Source of the DNA: Plantibacter sp. ME-Dv--P-122b
GTDB taxonomy: Bacteria > Actinomycetota > Actinomycetes > Actinomycetales > Microbacteriaceae
DNA length: 64,000 bases
Assembly: GCF_030209375.1 (NCBI RefSeq)
Contig: NZ_JARVSC010000003.1
Span: 744,001-808,000 of the forward strand
Direction: 5' to 3'
The position numbers were made by a program, and so were the translations under genes. The notes under the pieces are model-generated. The model saw nothing but the letters and a program-made list of their open reading frames with translations, was not told the DNA's origin and made no database searches. How positions within the stretch are numbered: position 1 is the first letter of the stretch; each line of letters opens with the position of its first letter. Below are positions 52,650 through 61,348 of this stretch, piece after piece.

Positions 52650-53060
52650 CTAGGCGCGGTCGGCCTGCTTGCCCAGGTAGCGGTCCGAACCGTAGCTGAG
52701 GATGAAGAAGCCGATCAGCTGGAACAGGATGAGCCCGAAGATCCGGAACACCGTGCTCTTGTCGAACTGCTTGCCGATGTGCCATCCGACGATCCAACCG
52801 AACACGATGTTCACGAGCGGGATGAAGTAGAGGATGGTCGCCGCTCCCGTGAAGCCGGCGAGCTTCACGACGACGTACCAGTTGTAGATCGGGATGATCG
52901 CGGTCCAGCCGGAGCGGCCCGACTTCTCGAACATCCCCCAGACGGACGCGACGAACAGGGCGTAGCCGATGATGCCGCCGAACACGTTGGCGGGGGCGTT
53001 CATGAACTCGATGGCGGCACGACCGTTGTCGTCGGCGGCGAGCAGGATGGTGTCGAACAC
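52650..53060 (-). CDS. DUF5684-type membrane protein
   Basis: About 136 residues with four hydrophobic segments (GGIIGYALFVASVWGMF; WTAIIPIYNWYVVVKLAGF; TILYFIPLVNIVFGWIVGW; IFGLILFQLIGFFILSYG). IIPIYNWY is typical of the DUF5684 family, found beside signal peptidase or secretion genes in some actinobacteria. The GTG at 53060 is chosen because AAGGAG stands 7 bases before it; an ATG at 53084 is in frame. Function unknown. Confidence 0.78.
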   Translation of the reverse strand: MFDTILLAADDNGRAAIEFMNAPANVFGGIIGYALFVASVWGMFEKSGRSGWTAIIPIYNWYVVVKLAGFTGAATILYFIPLVNIVFGWIVGWHIGKQFDKSTVFRIFGLILFQLIGFFILSYGSDRYLGKQADRA

Positions 53061-53161
53061 GGTGGTGGCGCTCCTTGTCGTCATCGCGGTCGACCGACCG
53101 CCTCATCCGACGAATGTAGCGTGCGGGTCACGCCCCGGACCAGCGGGTGTCCCTCGGACGC

Positions 53162-53782
53162 TCAGACGGCCCGGGCGGTTCGGGCGGCGTGCACGAACGA
53201 CCGGATGAGCTCCGGCGACTTCACTCCGCGCGATGACTCGACCCCGCTGGACACGTCGACCCCCCATGGGCGGAGTTCCGCGACGAGGCCCTGGACGTTC
53301 TCCGGGGTGAGCCCGCCGGCGAGGATCCAGGTGCGGGTGGGTGGGTTCGCCACCAGGGCGATCGTGTCGAAGGTCTTCCCGGCTCCCGGGTCCGGTGCAT
53401 CGAGGAGCAGCAGCTCCTCGGCGTAGGCGGCGCGCTCGGCGGCGTTCTCGGAGGCGTAGTGCACCGCCGAGGTCGCCCGGAGCGTCCGCCACCCCATGGC
53501 CTGCAGCTCGTGGAAGGCCTCGGGTGGTTCGTCGCCGTGGAGCTGGACGGCCTGCACACCAGCGGCACCGGCGATCCGCGAGACCTCCTCGACGGACTGG
53601 CGCCGGAAGACGCCGACCGTGAGGACCGACTCGGGGACGTCGGCGAGCAGCGAGGCGACGCGTTCGGGCTCGACGGTCCGGGGCGACCCCGGCGCGAAGA
53701 CGAATCCGATCGCGTCGGCGCCGGCGTCGACCGCCGCAGCGACGTCGGATGCCTCGGACAGACCGCACACCTTCACCCACAT
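53162..53782 (-). CDS. trpF: Phosphoribosylanthranilate isomerase
   Basis: A 206-residue TIM barrel: MWVKVCGLSEASDVAAAVDA with the catalytic Cys at position 6, AIGFVFAPGSPRTV, QLHGDEPPE near residue 80 and ILAGGLTPENVQ near 152. It makes the third step of tryptophan synthesis. Here it is a single trp gene, between a DUF5684 gene and a sensor kinase; most actinobacteria lack a separate trpF because PriA does both jobs, so its presence is notable. Confidence 0.85.
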   Translation of the reverse strand: MWVKVCGLSEASDVAAAVDAGADAIGFVFAPGSPRTVEPERVASLLADVPESVLTVGVFRRQSVEEVSRIAGAAGVQAVQLHGDEPPEAFHELQAMGWRTLRATSAVHYASENAAERAAYAEELLLLDAPDPGAGKTFDTIALVANPPTRTWILAGGLTPENVQGLVAELRPWGVDVSSGVESSRGVKSPELIRSFVHAARTARAV

Positions 53783-53809
53783 GGGGACCACGCTACCCGG
53801 CCGCACGGA

Positions 53810-55405
53810 TCACTCCGCCGTCGGGACGAGGACGTCCGGGGTGACGACGGCCGGCAGCTCCACGCGGAACACCGTCCGTCCTGGTGCACTCTCGCATCTG
53901 ACGGTGCCGTGGTGCGCTGTCACGACGGCGTGCACGATCGCGAGCCCGAGGCCGGTGCTCCCCGTGGCCCGGGAGCGGGAGTCGTCACCGCGGACGAAGC
54001 GCTCGAAGAGGTTGGGCTGCAGCGCAGGGTCGATGCCGGGGCCGTCGTCCGAGACGGTCAGTACGGCGATCTCGCCCGCAGGACCGCTCTCGACCGCGAG
54101 ACCCGTCCGCACGGTCGTCCCGGCGGGCGTGTGGGTCCGCGCGTTGGCCAGCAGGTTGACGATCACCTGTTGCAGCCGGGACGCGTCACCCGTGACGAGG
54201 ACGGGCTCCTCGGGGAAGTCGAGTTCGAACACGTGGTCCGGCCCGGCGACGTGGGCGTCGCCGACGGTGTGGATGACGAGTTCGGTGAGGTCGACGGGGC
54301 GCTTCGCGAGTTCGCGTCCCTCGTCCAACCGCGCCAGCAGCAACAGGTCCTCGACGATCGTGGTCATGCGACCGGCCTCGGAGCGGATCCGCCCGAGCGA
54401 GTGGGTGACGTCCTCCGGCAGCGCGTCCGACTTCCGGGCGGCGAGTTCCGAGTATCCGGCGATGGACGCCAGCGGGGTCCGGAGCTCGTGGCTCGCGTCC
54501 GAGACGAACCGGCGAACCTTGTTCTCGCTCGCCTGCCGCGCGTTCAGCGCGGACGAGACGTGCCCGAGCATGCGGTTGATCGCCGATCCGACGCGTCCGA
54601 CCTCGGTTCGCGGGTCGGTGTCCGACTCCGGTACCCGGACGGCGAGCGCCACCTCACCGCGGTCGAGGGGCAGCTCGGCGACGACCGCGGCCGTCGCGAC
54701 GACCCGGTCGAGCGGGCGGAGCGAGTACCGCACGATCGCGAACGCGGCCAGCCCGGCGAGCAGCAGGACCACGACGCTCATGATCGCGATGAGGGTGACG
54801 AGCTGCATGACCGTCGAGGTGACCTCGGCGAGCGGGAGCCCGATGATCCTCGTCGCGCCGCTCGCGTCGGTGACGGCGACGACACGATACTCGCCGAGGT
54901 GCTCCCCGAGGTCGATGGTCGACGGTCGGTCGCCCGCCGACACCGTGAGGATCATGGCGTCCTGGCTCTCCGTGCACGGGACCGTGCTGCCGTCGGCGTT
55001 GAGGTATCCGGCGTTGACGATGGTGCCGTCGACGACGATCGCCCCCAGTGCGCCGGGGCCGAGGCCCGGAGCGCCGATGAAGGCGGGAGGTTCGCGCGTG
55101 CCCGAGCCACCGCCGTAGCCGTCCGGGATCGCAGCGTCGGGGATGGATTCCGGCGCGGGGAGTTGACCGTTCCGGCCGTAGTCGACGATCCGCTCCGCGG
55201 CCTTCGTGAGCTGGTTGTCGACGCCTTCGGTGAGGAGGCCGCTCACCGCCACCGCGCTCGCGACGCCGACGACGGCGCTGCCGAGGGCGAGGAGGCCGAC
55301 GACGACGACCATGAGACGTCGACGGAGCGTCCATGGAGCCCGCTTGGGGTGGGTGGAACCGGGGGTCGTCGCTGCCGGGTCGGTGACGGGGGCGCTCGTG
55401 GTCAC
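53810..55405 (-). CDS. Sensor histidine kinase
   Basis: A 531-residue membrane kinase. First membrane segment LMVVVVGLLALGSAVVGVAS near residue 30, an extracellular sensor of about 150 residues, second segment MSVVVLLLAGLAAFAIVRYS near 215, HAMP, then HisKA (FVSDASHELRTPLASIAGYS with the phospho-His) and HATPase (N box LLANARTHTP, G boxes DDGPGID and GLGLAI). GTG start overlapping the regulator gene by 4 bases. Partner of the regulator at 55402. Confidence 0.92.
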   Translation of the reverse strand: MTTSAPVTDPAATTPGSTHPKRAPWTLRRRLMVVVVGLLALGSAVVGVASAVAVSGLLTEGVDNQLTKAAERIVDYGRNGQLPAPESIPDAAIPDGYGGGSGTREPPAFIGAPGLGPGALGAIVVDGTIVNAGYLNADGSTVPCTESQDAMILTVSAGDRPSTIDLGEHLGEYRVVAVTDASGATRIIGLPLAEVTSTVMQLVTLIAIMSVVVLLLAGLAAFAIVRYSLRPLDRVVATAAVVAELPLDRGEVALAVRVPESDTDPRTEVGRVGSAINRMLGHVSSALNARQASENKVRRFVSDASHELRTPLASIAGYSELAARKSDALPEDVTHSLGRIRSEAGRMTTIVEDLLLLARLDEGRELAKRPVDLTELVIHTVGDAHVAGPDHVFELDFPEEPVLVTGDASRLQQVIVNLLANARTHTPAGTTVRTGLAVESGPAGEIAVLTVSDDGPGIDPALQPNLFERFVRGDDSRSRATGSTGLGLAIVHAVVTAHHGTVRCESAPGRTVFRVELPAVVTPDVLVPTAE

Positions 55406-56160
55406 GAACCGACCGTCGGGATCTTCAACATGTAGCCGGCACCGCGCACGGTGTGGATCATGGGCTCGCGTCCGGCGTCGATCTTCTTCCGCAGGTAGGA
55501 GATGTAGATCTCGACGACGCTCGCTCGACCACCGAAGTCGTAGCTCCACACCCGGTCGAGGATCTGGGCCTTGCTCAGCACCCGGCGCGGGTTCCGCATG
55601 AGGAACCGCAGCAGCTCGAACTCGGTCGCGGTGAGCTCGATGGGCTCGCCGTCGCGCGTCACCTCGTGGCTGTCCTCGTTGAGCACGAGGTCGCCGACCA
55701 CGATGTCCGGGCCGGACTCGTCCGCGGCCAGCAGGGTCGAGCGGCGGATGAGCCCGCGCAGCCGCGCGACGACCTCCTCGAGGCTGAAGGGTTTCGTCAC
55801 GTAGTCGTCGCCGCCGGCGGTGAGGCCGGCGATGCGGTCGTCGAGCGAGTCCTTGGCGGTGAGGAACAGCACGGGGACGTCGCTCCCCGAGGTCCGCAGG
55901 CGGTTCAGCACCTGCAGTCCGTCCAGGTCGGGCAGCATGATGTCGAGCACGATGGCGTCCGGTCGGAAGTCGCGGGCGGTCGTGAGGGCCTCGCGGCCGT
56001 CGGCGGCGGTCCTGATCTCCCAGCCCTCGTAACGCAGGGCCATCTGCAGGAGGTCCGTGAGCGTGGCCTCGTCGTCGACGACGAGCACGCGGACGGCGGT
56101 GCCGTCGGCCCGTTTGAGTGCGCTTCGCGCGGCACCGGGCGCCTGGGTCGGGATGTTCAC
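55402..56160 (-). CDS. OmpR-family response regulator
   Basis: A 252-residue regulator: receiver domain with phospho-acceptor Asp in AIVLDIMLPDLDGLQ near residue 74 and the Lys in VLFLTAKDS, then a winged helix (EFELLRFLMRNPRRVLSKAQ, VVEIYISYLRKKID). The GTG start has no ribosome-binding site and may be leaderless. Divergent from the ABC transporter genes, with CTATGA direct repeats between them. Confidence 0.92.
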   Translation of the reverse strand: MNIPTQAPGAARSALKRADGTAVRVLVVDDEATLTDLLQMALRYEGWEIRTAADGREALTTARDFRPDAIVLDIMLPDLDGLQVLNRLRTSGSDVPVLFLTAKDSLDDRIAGLTAGGDDYVTKPFSLEEVVARLRGLIRRSTLLAADESGPDIVVGDLVLNEDSHEVTRDGEPIELTATEFELLRFLMRNPRRVLSKAQILDRVWSYDFGGRASVVEIYISYLRKKIDAGREPMIHTVRGAGYMLKIPTVGS

Positions 56161-56182
56161 GGGTTCAGTATTGGCCGCCGCC

Positions 56183-56269
56183 CTATGAGCTGTCTATGAA
56201 CCGACCAGACGGATGCTGTGCCCTCCCCGAGTCGGCGACGCGCCCGTAGCGGCCTGGGCCGATTCATAG
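56183..56269. promoter_or_regulatory. Candidate response-regulator sites
   Basis: CTATGA occurs at 56183 and 56194 (11-bp phase, as expected for OmpR-family dimers), and its reverse complement TCATAG at 56264-56269, nearer the ABC permease gene. Position suits autoregulation and control of the divergent transporter. Confidence 0.5.
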
Positions 56270-56395
56270 CGTCGCCGAGGCGCAGGCCAAGCGGGCCTCC
56301 GTAGCGTCCGGTCCGAGTCATCCGCGACGTGCGGATCGTCGGCGTCGCGCAACGGGGACGCCGGCACGTGCACCAGAGCAGAAGGAAACACAGAC

Positions 56396-57922
56396 ATGTT
56401 CGGAACGTATCTCCGGCGGGAACTCGTCGGTCGTCGCAAACAGACCATCATCATCGCCATCGGGATGGCGCTCGCCATCGCCCTCGTGATCCTCGTCAAT
56501 TCGGTCGCTGCCGGCGTGAAGACGGCGCAGGCGTCGGTGCTGGAATCGGTCTACGGGGTCGGAACGGACATCACGGTGAGTCAGGCCGCCGAGGCACCGA
56601 CGGACGGCGGCGGCCCCGGCCAGAACTTCGACTTCGGGTCGGGCGACGGGTCGACGAGCGACGGGACGACGACCGTCAACCAGTCGCGGCTCGAGGCGGC
56701 GCGCGGCACCTCGACCTTCGACGCGACGGCGCTCGGCACGATCACCGACGTCGCCGACGTCGAAGCCGCGGCAGCCACCCTGTCGCTCACGAACACGACC
56801 TTCACCGGTGAGCTGCCCGACTTCTCCCAGGCGCAGGGATCCGATGGGGCGGCGGGCGTCCCCGGCGGCGATGCGACCGGTGCGACCCCGCCGCAGGGCG
56901 GTCCGGACGGCGCAGGCGGGAGTTCCTTCGGCGTCGACTCCTTCACCGTCCTCGGTCTCGACCCCTCGGGCGACGCCGTCGGTCCGCTCTCGGCCGTCAC
57001 CCTCAGCGACGGTCGCTCGCTCGCAGCCGACGACGCGGGCACGGACGTCGCCGTCCTCGACGCCTCCTACGCGACCGAGGCCGGGATCGCCACCGGCGAC
57101 ACGATCGACATCGCGGGCACCACGTTCAGCGTGGTCGGCACGGTGACCGCCTCCGGAGCCGACGCCACGACCGCTTCGAACGTCTACATCCCCCTCGACG
57201 TCGCGCAGACGCTCGCCGGACTCGACGGCCAGGTCAGCCACGTGTACGTGCAGGCCGCCTCGTCGACCGACATCACACAGGTGCAGACCGACATCGAGGC
57301 GGCACTGCCCGACGCGACCGTGAGCACCCAGGAGGACCTCGCGTCCACCGTGTCCGGCTCGCTCGCCTCGGCGTCGACGCTCGTGTCGAACCTCGGAACC
57401 TGGCTGTCGCTCATCGTGCTCGCCGCAGCGTTCCTCATCGCGATCCTGTTCACGATCTCCGGAGTCACGCGCCGGACCCGCGAGTTCGGCACGCTCAAGG
57501 CGATCGGCTGGAGCAACCGGCGCATCGTCGGCCAGGTCGCGGGTGAATCCGTCGTGCAGTCGCTCATCGGCGGCGCCGTCGGTGTCGCGGTCGGCCTCGT
57601 CGGCATCCTCGTCGTGAACCTCGTCGCGCCGACGCTCAGCGCGGCGGCGACGACGACCTCGGCCGATGTCGGTCTCGGCGGCCCCGGAGCTGCCGCCGGC
57701 ATGCCGTCGGACGTGGCGGCGGGAGCAGCCGGAGGGTTCGGCGGTGCCCCGGGCGCTGCAGCCGCGAGCACCACCGACATCGTCCTCCAGGCCCCCGTGA
57801 CCGCGTGGATCATCGTCATCGCCGTCGGGATCGCCATCCTCGGCGGGCTGCTCGCCGGTGCCATCGGCGGGTGGCGTGCCTCACGGCTCCGTCCGGCCGA
57901 GGCACTCCGCTCCGTCGCCTAG
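56396..57922 (+). CDS. MacB/FtsX-like ABC permease
   Basis: A 508-residue permease: one N-terminal membrane segment (IIIAIGMALAIALVILVNSV), a large extracellular MacB-type domain (residues 45-330) and three C-terminal segments (first: LIVLAAAFLIAILFTISGVT, with RTREFGTLKAIGWSNRRIVG in the coupling loop). An Ala/Gly-rich insert near residues 415-460 (PGAAAGMPSDVAAGAAGGFG) lies in the last extracellular loop. Followed by its ATPase; divergent from the two-component system. Confidence 0.88.
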   Translation: MFGTYLRRELVGRRKQTIIIAIGMALAIALVILVNSVAAGVKTAQASVLESVYGVGTDITVSQAAEAPTDGGGPGQNFDFGSGDGSTSDGTTTVNQSRLEAARGTSTFDATALGTITDVADVEAAAATLSLTNTTFTGELPDFSQAQGSDGAAGVPGGDATGATPPQGGPDGAGGSSFGVDSFTVLGLDPSGDAVGPLSAVTLSDGRSLAADDAGTDVAVLDASYATEAGIATGDTIDIAGTTFSVVGTVTASGADATTASNVYIPLDVAQTLAGLDGQVSHVYVQAASSTDITQVQTDIEAALPDATVSTQEDLASTVSGSLASASTLVSNLGTWLSLIVLAAAFLIAILFTISGVTRRTREFGTLKAIGWSNRRIVGQVAGESVVQSLIGGAVGVAVGLVGILVVNLVAPTLSAAATTTSADVGLGGPGAAAGMPSDVAAGAAGGFGGAPGAAAASTTDIVLQAPVTAWIIVIAVGIAILGGLLAGAIGGWRASRLRPAEALRSVA

Positions 57923-58012
57923 GCGACGCACCAGACGCCGCCGGGTGGTCGTCTCCCCCGCGACCATCCGGCGGCCCCATTCCTCACTCCGACCAGCAGA
58001 ACGAAGGACCCC

Positions 58013-58693
58013 ATGTACACGATCACCGGCCTCACCAAGCAGTACCGCCAGGCGAAGCGCTCCGTCACCGCGCTCGACGGCGTCGACCTCGAGATCCCCG
58101 ACGGCCAGCTCGTCGCCATCCAAGGCCCGACCGGCGGCGGCAAGTCGACGCTCCTCCAGATGCTCGGCGCGCTGGACCGACCGACCGCCGGCAGCATCTC
58201 CCTCGCCGGCGACGACCTCTCGACGCTCAGCGAGACGAAGCTCGGCAGGATCCGCGCCACGGAGATCGGCTTCGTGTTCCAGGGATTCAACCTCATCCCG
58301 ACGCTGACGGCACAGGAGAACGTCGAGATGGCCCTCGTCCCGATCGGCACCCCGCGGGCCGAACGCGAGACCAGGGCTCGTGCGGCACTCGCGTCCGTCG
58401 GACTCGCGGAGCGCGGTTCGCACCTCCCCACCGAGCTGTCGGGCGGGCAGCAGCAGCGGGTCGCGATCGCCCGTGCGCTCGTCAAGGAGCCCGAGGTGCT
58501 GCTCGCCGACGAACCGACCGGCAACCTCGACGAGGAGACCCGCGACGAGATCATGGACCTCCTCGAGGGCCTGTGGCGCGACCGCGGACTCACGGTCGTG
58601 GTGGTGACGCACGACACCGCGGTCGCCAAGCGCGCCGAGCGGCGTCTGCACCTCGCGAACGGGAAACTCAAGGACGTCACGACGCGGCGCTGA
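58013..58693 (+). CDS. MacB/LolD-type ABC ATPase
   Basis: A 226-residue ATPase: Walker A GPTGGGKST near residue 39 (with Gly-Gly-Gly where Ser-Gly-Ser is more usual), signature LSGGQQQRVAIA, Walker B VLLADEPTGNLDEET, H-loop VVVTHDTAVA. GAAGGA precedes the ATG. Energises the permease upstream; together probably an export or mechanotransmission system for peptides or cell-envelope stress. Confidence 0.92.
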   Translation: MYTITGLTKQYRQAKRSVTALDGVDLEIPDGQLVAIQGPTGGGKSTLLQMLGALDRPTAGSISLAGDDLSTLSETKLGRIRATEIGFVFQGFNLIPTLTAQENVEMALVPIGTPRAERETRARAALASVGLAERGSHLPTELSGGQQQRVAIARALVKEPEVLLADEPTGNLDEETRDEIMDLLEGLWRDRGLTVVVVTHDTAVAKRAERRLHLANGKLKDVTTRR

Positions 58694-58696
58694 CCG

Positions 58697-58820
58697 GCCC
58701 CTCGGCAGGCTCGGGGAGCGGCTCCCATCCGCTCCTCGAGCCGCCCCACCCCGGTCCCCGAGCCGCCCCTCCCCGGTCCCTGAGCCGCCCCTCCCCGGCC
58801 CCTGAGCCTGTCGAAGGGCG
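58697..58820. repeat. Dispersed GGTCCCTGAGCC repeat cluster
   Basis: One inverted unit (CCCCTCGGCAGGCTCGGGGA, about 58698-58717), partial units GGTCCCCGAGCCG (58753) and GGTCCCTGAGCCG (58775), and a full unit ending CCTGAGCCTGTCGAAGGGCG (58797-58820). It follows the ATPase gene. Confidence 0.75.
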
Positions 58821-58844
58821 ACGGGAATACCCCGCCACCGCGAT

Positions 58845-58893
58845 TGGTTGACACTGATCAACTACTTCTCATATAGTTGACGCATATCAACTA
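58845..58893. promoter_or_regulatory. Twin MarR-type operators
   Basis: TGGTTGACACTGATCAACTA (58845-58864) and TAGTTGACGCATATCAACTA (58874-58893): two dyads with 7-bp arms and 6-bp centres, 29 bp apart, just upstream of the MFS gene. The MarR gene at 60747 is the probable binder. Confidence 0.75.
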
Positions 58894-58920
58894 GCTGACG
58901 TCATCACGATCGCGGAGCCC

Positions 58921-60729
58921 ATGTCACACACCACCTCAACACCCGCCACGCCCGCTCGCGCGGACAACGGCATGACGCATCGCCAGGTGCTCGAGGCCCT
59001 CTCCGGCCTCCTCCTCGGCATGTTCGTGTCGATCCTCGCCGGAACCGTCGTCTCCACGTCCCTCCCCCGGATCATCTCCGACCTGAACGGCGACCAGACG
59101 GCGTTCACCTGGGTCGTCACGGCCACGTTGCTCGCCACCACCGTCTCGACGCCCATCTGGGGCAAGTTCGCCGACCTCTTCAACCGCAAGCTGCTCATCC
59201 AGCTGGCGCTCGGCGTCTTCGTGCTCGGTTCGGCACTCGCCGGCTTCTCGCAGGACACCGGCACGCTCATCGGCTTCCGCGTCCTGCAGGGTCTCGGCGC
59301 CGGTGGACTCACGGCGCTCAGCCAGATCATCATGGCCGACATCATCAGCCCGCGCGAGCGTGGCCGGTACATGGGCCTCTTCGGTGCGGTCATGGCGGTC
59401 GGCACGGTCGGCGGCCCGCTCTTCGGCGGACTCCTCACCGACTCGCTCGGCTGGCGCTGGAACTTCTTCGTCGGCGTGCCCTTCGCGATCGCGGCGATCT
59501 TCCTGCTGCAGCGCACGCTCCACCTCCCGAAGCGGAAGGTGGGCAAGGTCAAGATCGACTACCTGGGCGCCGCTCTCATCGCCGGCGGTGTCTCGCTGCT
59601 GCTCATCTGGGTCACCCTGGCGGGGACGCAGTTCGAGTGGGCGAGCTTCACGACGCTCGTCATGGTGGGCATCTCCGTCCTCCTGCTCGCCGCCGCGGTC
59701 ATCGTCGAGATCAAGGTCGACGAGCCGATCATCCCGATGTCGCTGTTCAAGAACCGCACCTTCACCCTCGCCGTCATCGCGAGCATCTCGGTGGGCGTGG
59801 CGATGTTCGGCACCTCGGTGTTCCTCAGCCAGTACATGCAGCTGGCGCGTGGCGCGACGCCGACCGAGTCGGGCCTGCTCACGCTCCCGATGATCGGTGG
59901 CCTGCTGATCGCCTCCATCGTGGTCGGACAGTTCATCTCCCGCTTCGGCCACTGGAAGCCGTACCTCATCGTGGGTTCGATCCTCCTCACCGTCGGCCTC
60001 TTCCTCATGAGCACGATCCACTACGACACGAACTACGTGCTCGTCTCCGTGTACATGTTCGTCCTCGGCGCCGGCGTCGGCATGGTGATGCAGAACCTCG
60101 TGCTCGTGGTCCAGAACGACGTCCTGCCGCAGCAGCTGGGGACGGCGAGCGCCGGTGTCGCGTTCTTCCGCAGCCTCGGCGGCACGATCGGCGTCTCGGT
60201 CATGGGCTCGGTGCTCGCGACGAAGGTCACCGACATGCTCGCCGACCGCCAGGACGACCTGCAGGCGGCCATCGTCGCCCTCGGTGCTCCCGGCGCCAAG
60301 ATCGCCGAGACGCTCTCCAGCGGCACGATCCCGAAGGTGAGCACGCTGCCCGAGTCGGTGCGGACCATCATCGAGTCCGTCTACGGTGACGCGGTGGCCG
60401 ACATCTTCCTCGTCGCCGCACCGCTCGCGATCCTGACGATCATCGCCGTGATCTTCCTGCCCAACAAGAAGCTCGGGTCGAAGAACGCCGTCCAGCGCAT
60501 GGCCGAGCAGGGTCCCGCGGAGCCCGCCCTCGTCGGCGCGGCCACCGGGTCCGTCACGACGGCCACCGCGTCCACGTCGACCCAGTCCTTCGCGACCGGC
60601 GCGCTCGACGTCGCCGAGGCCATAATCGGTGGCGAGGCGGACACCCGACTCGAGCGAGGACGGGACGAGACCGCCGACACGGACAGCGGCACGGAGGCCG
60701 ACACGCACAGCCCCCGGCACGGCCGCTAG
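58921..60729 (+). CDS. MFS drug transporter, DHA2 type (14 segments)
   Basis: A 602-residue exporter. Segment 1 region LEALSGLLLGMFVSILAGTV, motif A GKFADLFNRKLLIQLALG, motif C region GAVMAVGTVGGPLFGGLLTD, and a hydrophilic tail of about 110 residues rich in Thr, Ser, Asp. Twin MarR-type operators lie upstream and a MarR gene follows, the usual arrangement for an inducible drug pump. GGAG before the ATG. Confidence 0.92.
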   Translation: MSHTTSTPATPARADNGMTHRQVLEALSGLLLGMFVSILAGTVVSTSLPRIISDLNGDQTAFTWVVTATLLATTVSTPIWGKFADLFNRKLLIQLALGVFVLGSALAGFSQDTGTLIGFRVLQGLGAGGLTALSQIIMADIISPRERGRYMGLFGAVMAVGTVGGPLFGGLLTDSLGWRWNFFVGVPFAIAAIFLLQRTLHLPKRKVGKVKIDYLGAALIAGGVSLLLIWVTLAGTQFEWASFTTLVMVGISVLLLAAAVIVEIKVDEPIIPMSLFKNRTFTLAVIASISVGVAMFGTSVFLSQYMQLARGATPTESGLLTLPMIGGLLIASIVVGQFISRFGHWKPYLIVGSILLTVGLFLMSTIHYDTNYVLVSVYMFVLGAGVGMVMQNLVLVVQNDVLPQQLGTASAGVAFFRSLGGTIGVSVMGSVLATKVTDMLADRQDDLQAAIVALGAPGAKIAETLSSGTIPKVSTLPESVRTIIESVYGDAVADIFLVAAPLAILTIIAVIFLPNKKLGSKNAVQRMAEQGPAEPALVGAATGSVTTATASTSTQSFATGALDVAEAIIGGEADTRLERGRDETADTDSGTEADTHSPRHGR

Positions 60730-60733
60730 TCCG

Positions 60734-60739
60734 TACAAT
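60734..60739 (+). promoter_or_regulatory. -10 box of a leaderless MarR transcript
   Basis: TACAAT stands 7 bases before the ATG at 60747, so transcription would begin at or next to the start codon. This gives marR its own promoter besides read-through from the MFS gene. Confidence 0.55.
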
Positions 60740-60746
60740 GCGAACG

Positions 60747-61238
60747 ATGTCCATCGATCACGACGCCCAGGCCGGGCCGGCCGCTGCCGACGACGCAGCG
60801 GCCGGCACCGCGCACGACCTCGCGATCGGTGCCGTGGAGGAGCAGTTCGCGCTCCTCGTCAACCGCATCCGCAACGGCATCCGCGACCGCGCCGAGCGGA
60901 TCTCCCCCGGACTCCAGCCGGCCGGCTACAAGTTGCTCAGCATGGTCTCGCGCTCCGGAGCGATCCGCGCCGGTGCCCTGGCCGAGATGCTCGCGACCGA
61001 CAAGAGCGCGGTGAGTCGCCTCATCCACCAGCTGGAGACGCTCGGCCTCGTGACGAGGACGCCGGACCCCGAGGACGGCCGGGCGAGCCTCGTCGTCGCG
61101 ACCGCCGAAGGTGAGCGCCGGATGGAGTCGACACGGGCCAGCGACCAGGCGATGCTCTACCAGCAGCTCTCGTCCTGGGACGAGGACGAGGTGCGGCGGC
61201 TCGCCGAACTCCTCGCGAAGCTCAACGGCGCCCTCTGA
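60747..61238 (+). CDS. MarR-family transcriptional regulator
   Basis: A 163-residue winged-helix regulator: AGALAEMLATDKSAVSRLIH (recognition helix near residue 85) and wing DPEDGRASLVVATAEG. The ATG at 60747 is chosen because a TACAAT box stands 7 bases upstream; the ATG at 60738 lies within that box. Probable repressor of the MFS gene before it. Confidence 0.9.
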   Translation: MSIDHDAQAGPAAADDAAAGTAHDLAIGAVEEQFALLVNRIRNGIRDRAERISPGLQPAGYKLLSMVSRSGAIRAGALAEMLATDKSAVSRLIHQLETLGLVTRTPDPEDGRASLVVATAEGERRMESTRASDQAMLYQQLSSWDEDEVRRLAELLAKLNGAL

Positions 61239-61249
61239 CCGGGAGTGCT

Positions 61250-61335
61250 GTTCACAATTCAGGACGCCCGCGGCGCGTCGCGCCGGCTACCCGTCGCGAG
61301 GTCGGAACACGCCGTAGGCGTCCTGAGTTGTGAAC
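61250..61335. repeat. 86-bp inverted-arm element, copy 7
   Basis: Begins GTTCACAATTCAGGACG and ends TCCTGAGTTGTGAAC, 86 bp. The inner part CCCGCGGCGCGTCG is identical to copy 8, only 13 bp away. Confidence 0.9.
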
Positions 61336-61348
61336 GTCACCCTGTCCG

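Noticed and set aside
58936-60738. 600-codon open frame on the minus strand opposite the MFS gene
   Set aside because: Low-complexity Arg/Asp/Glu/His sequence, a mirror of membrane-protein codons; no domain recognised.
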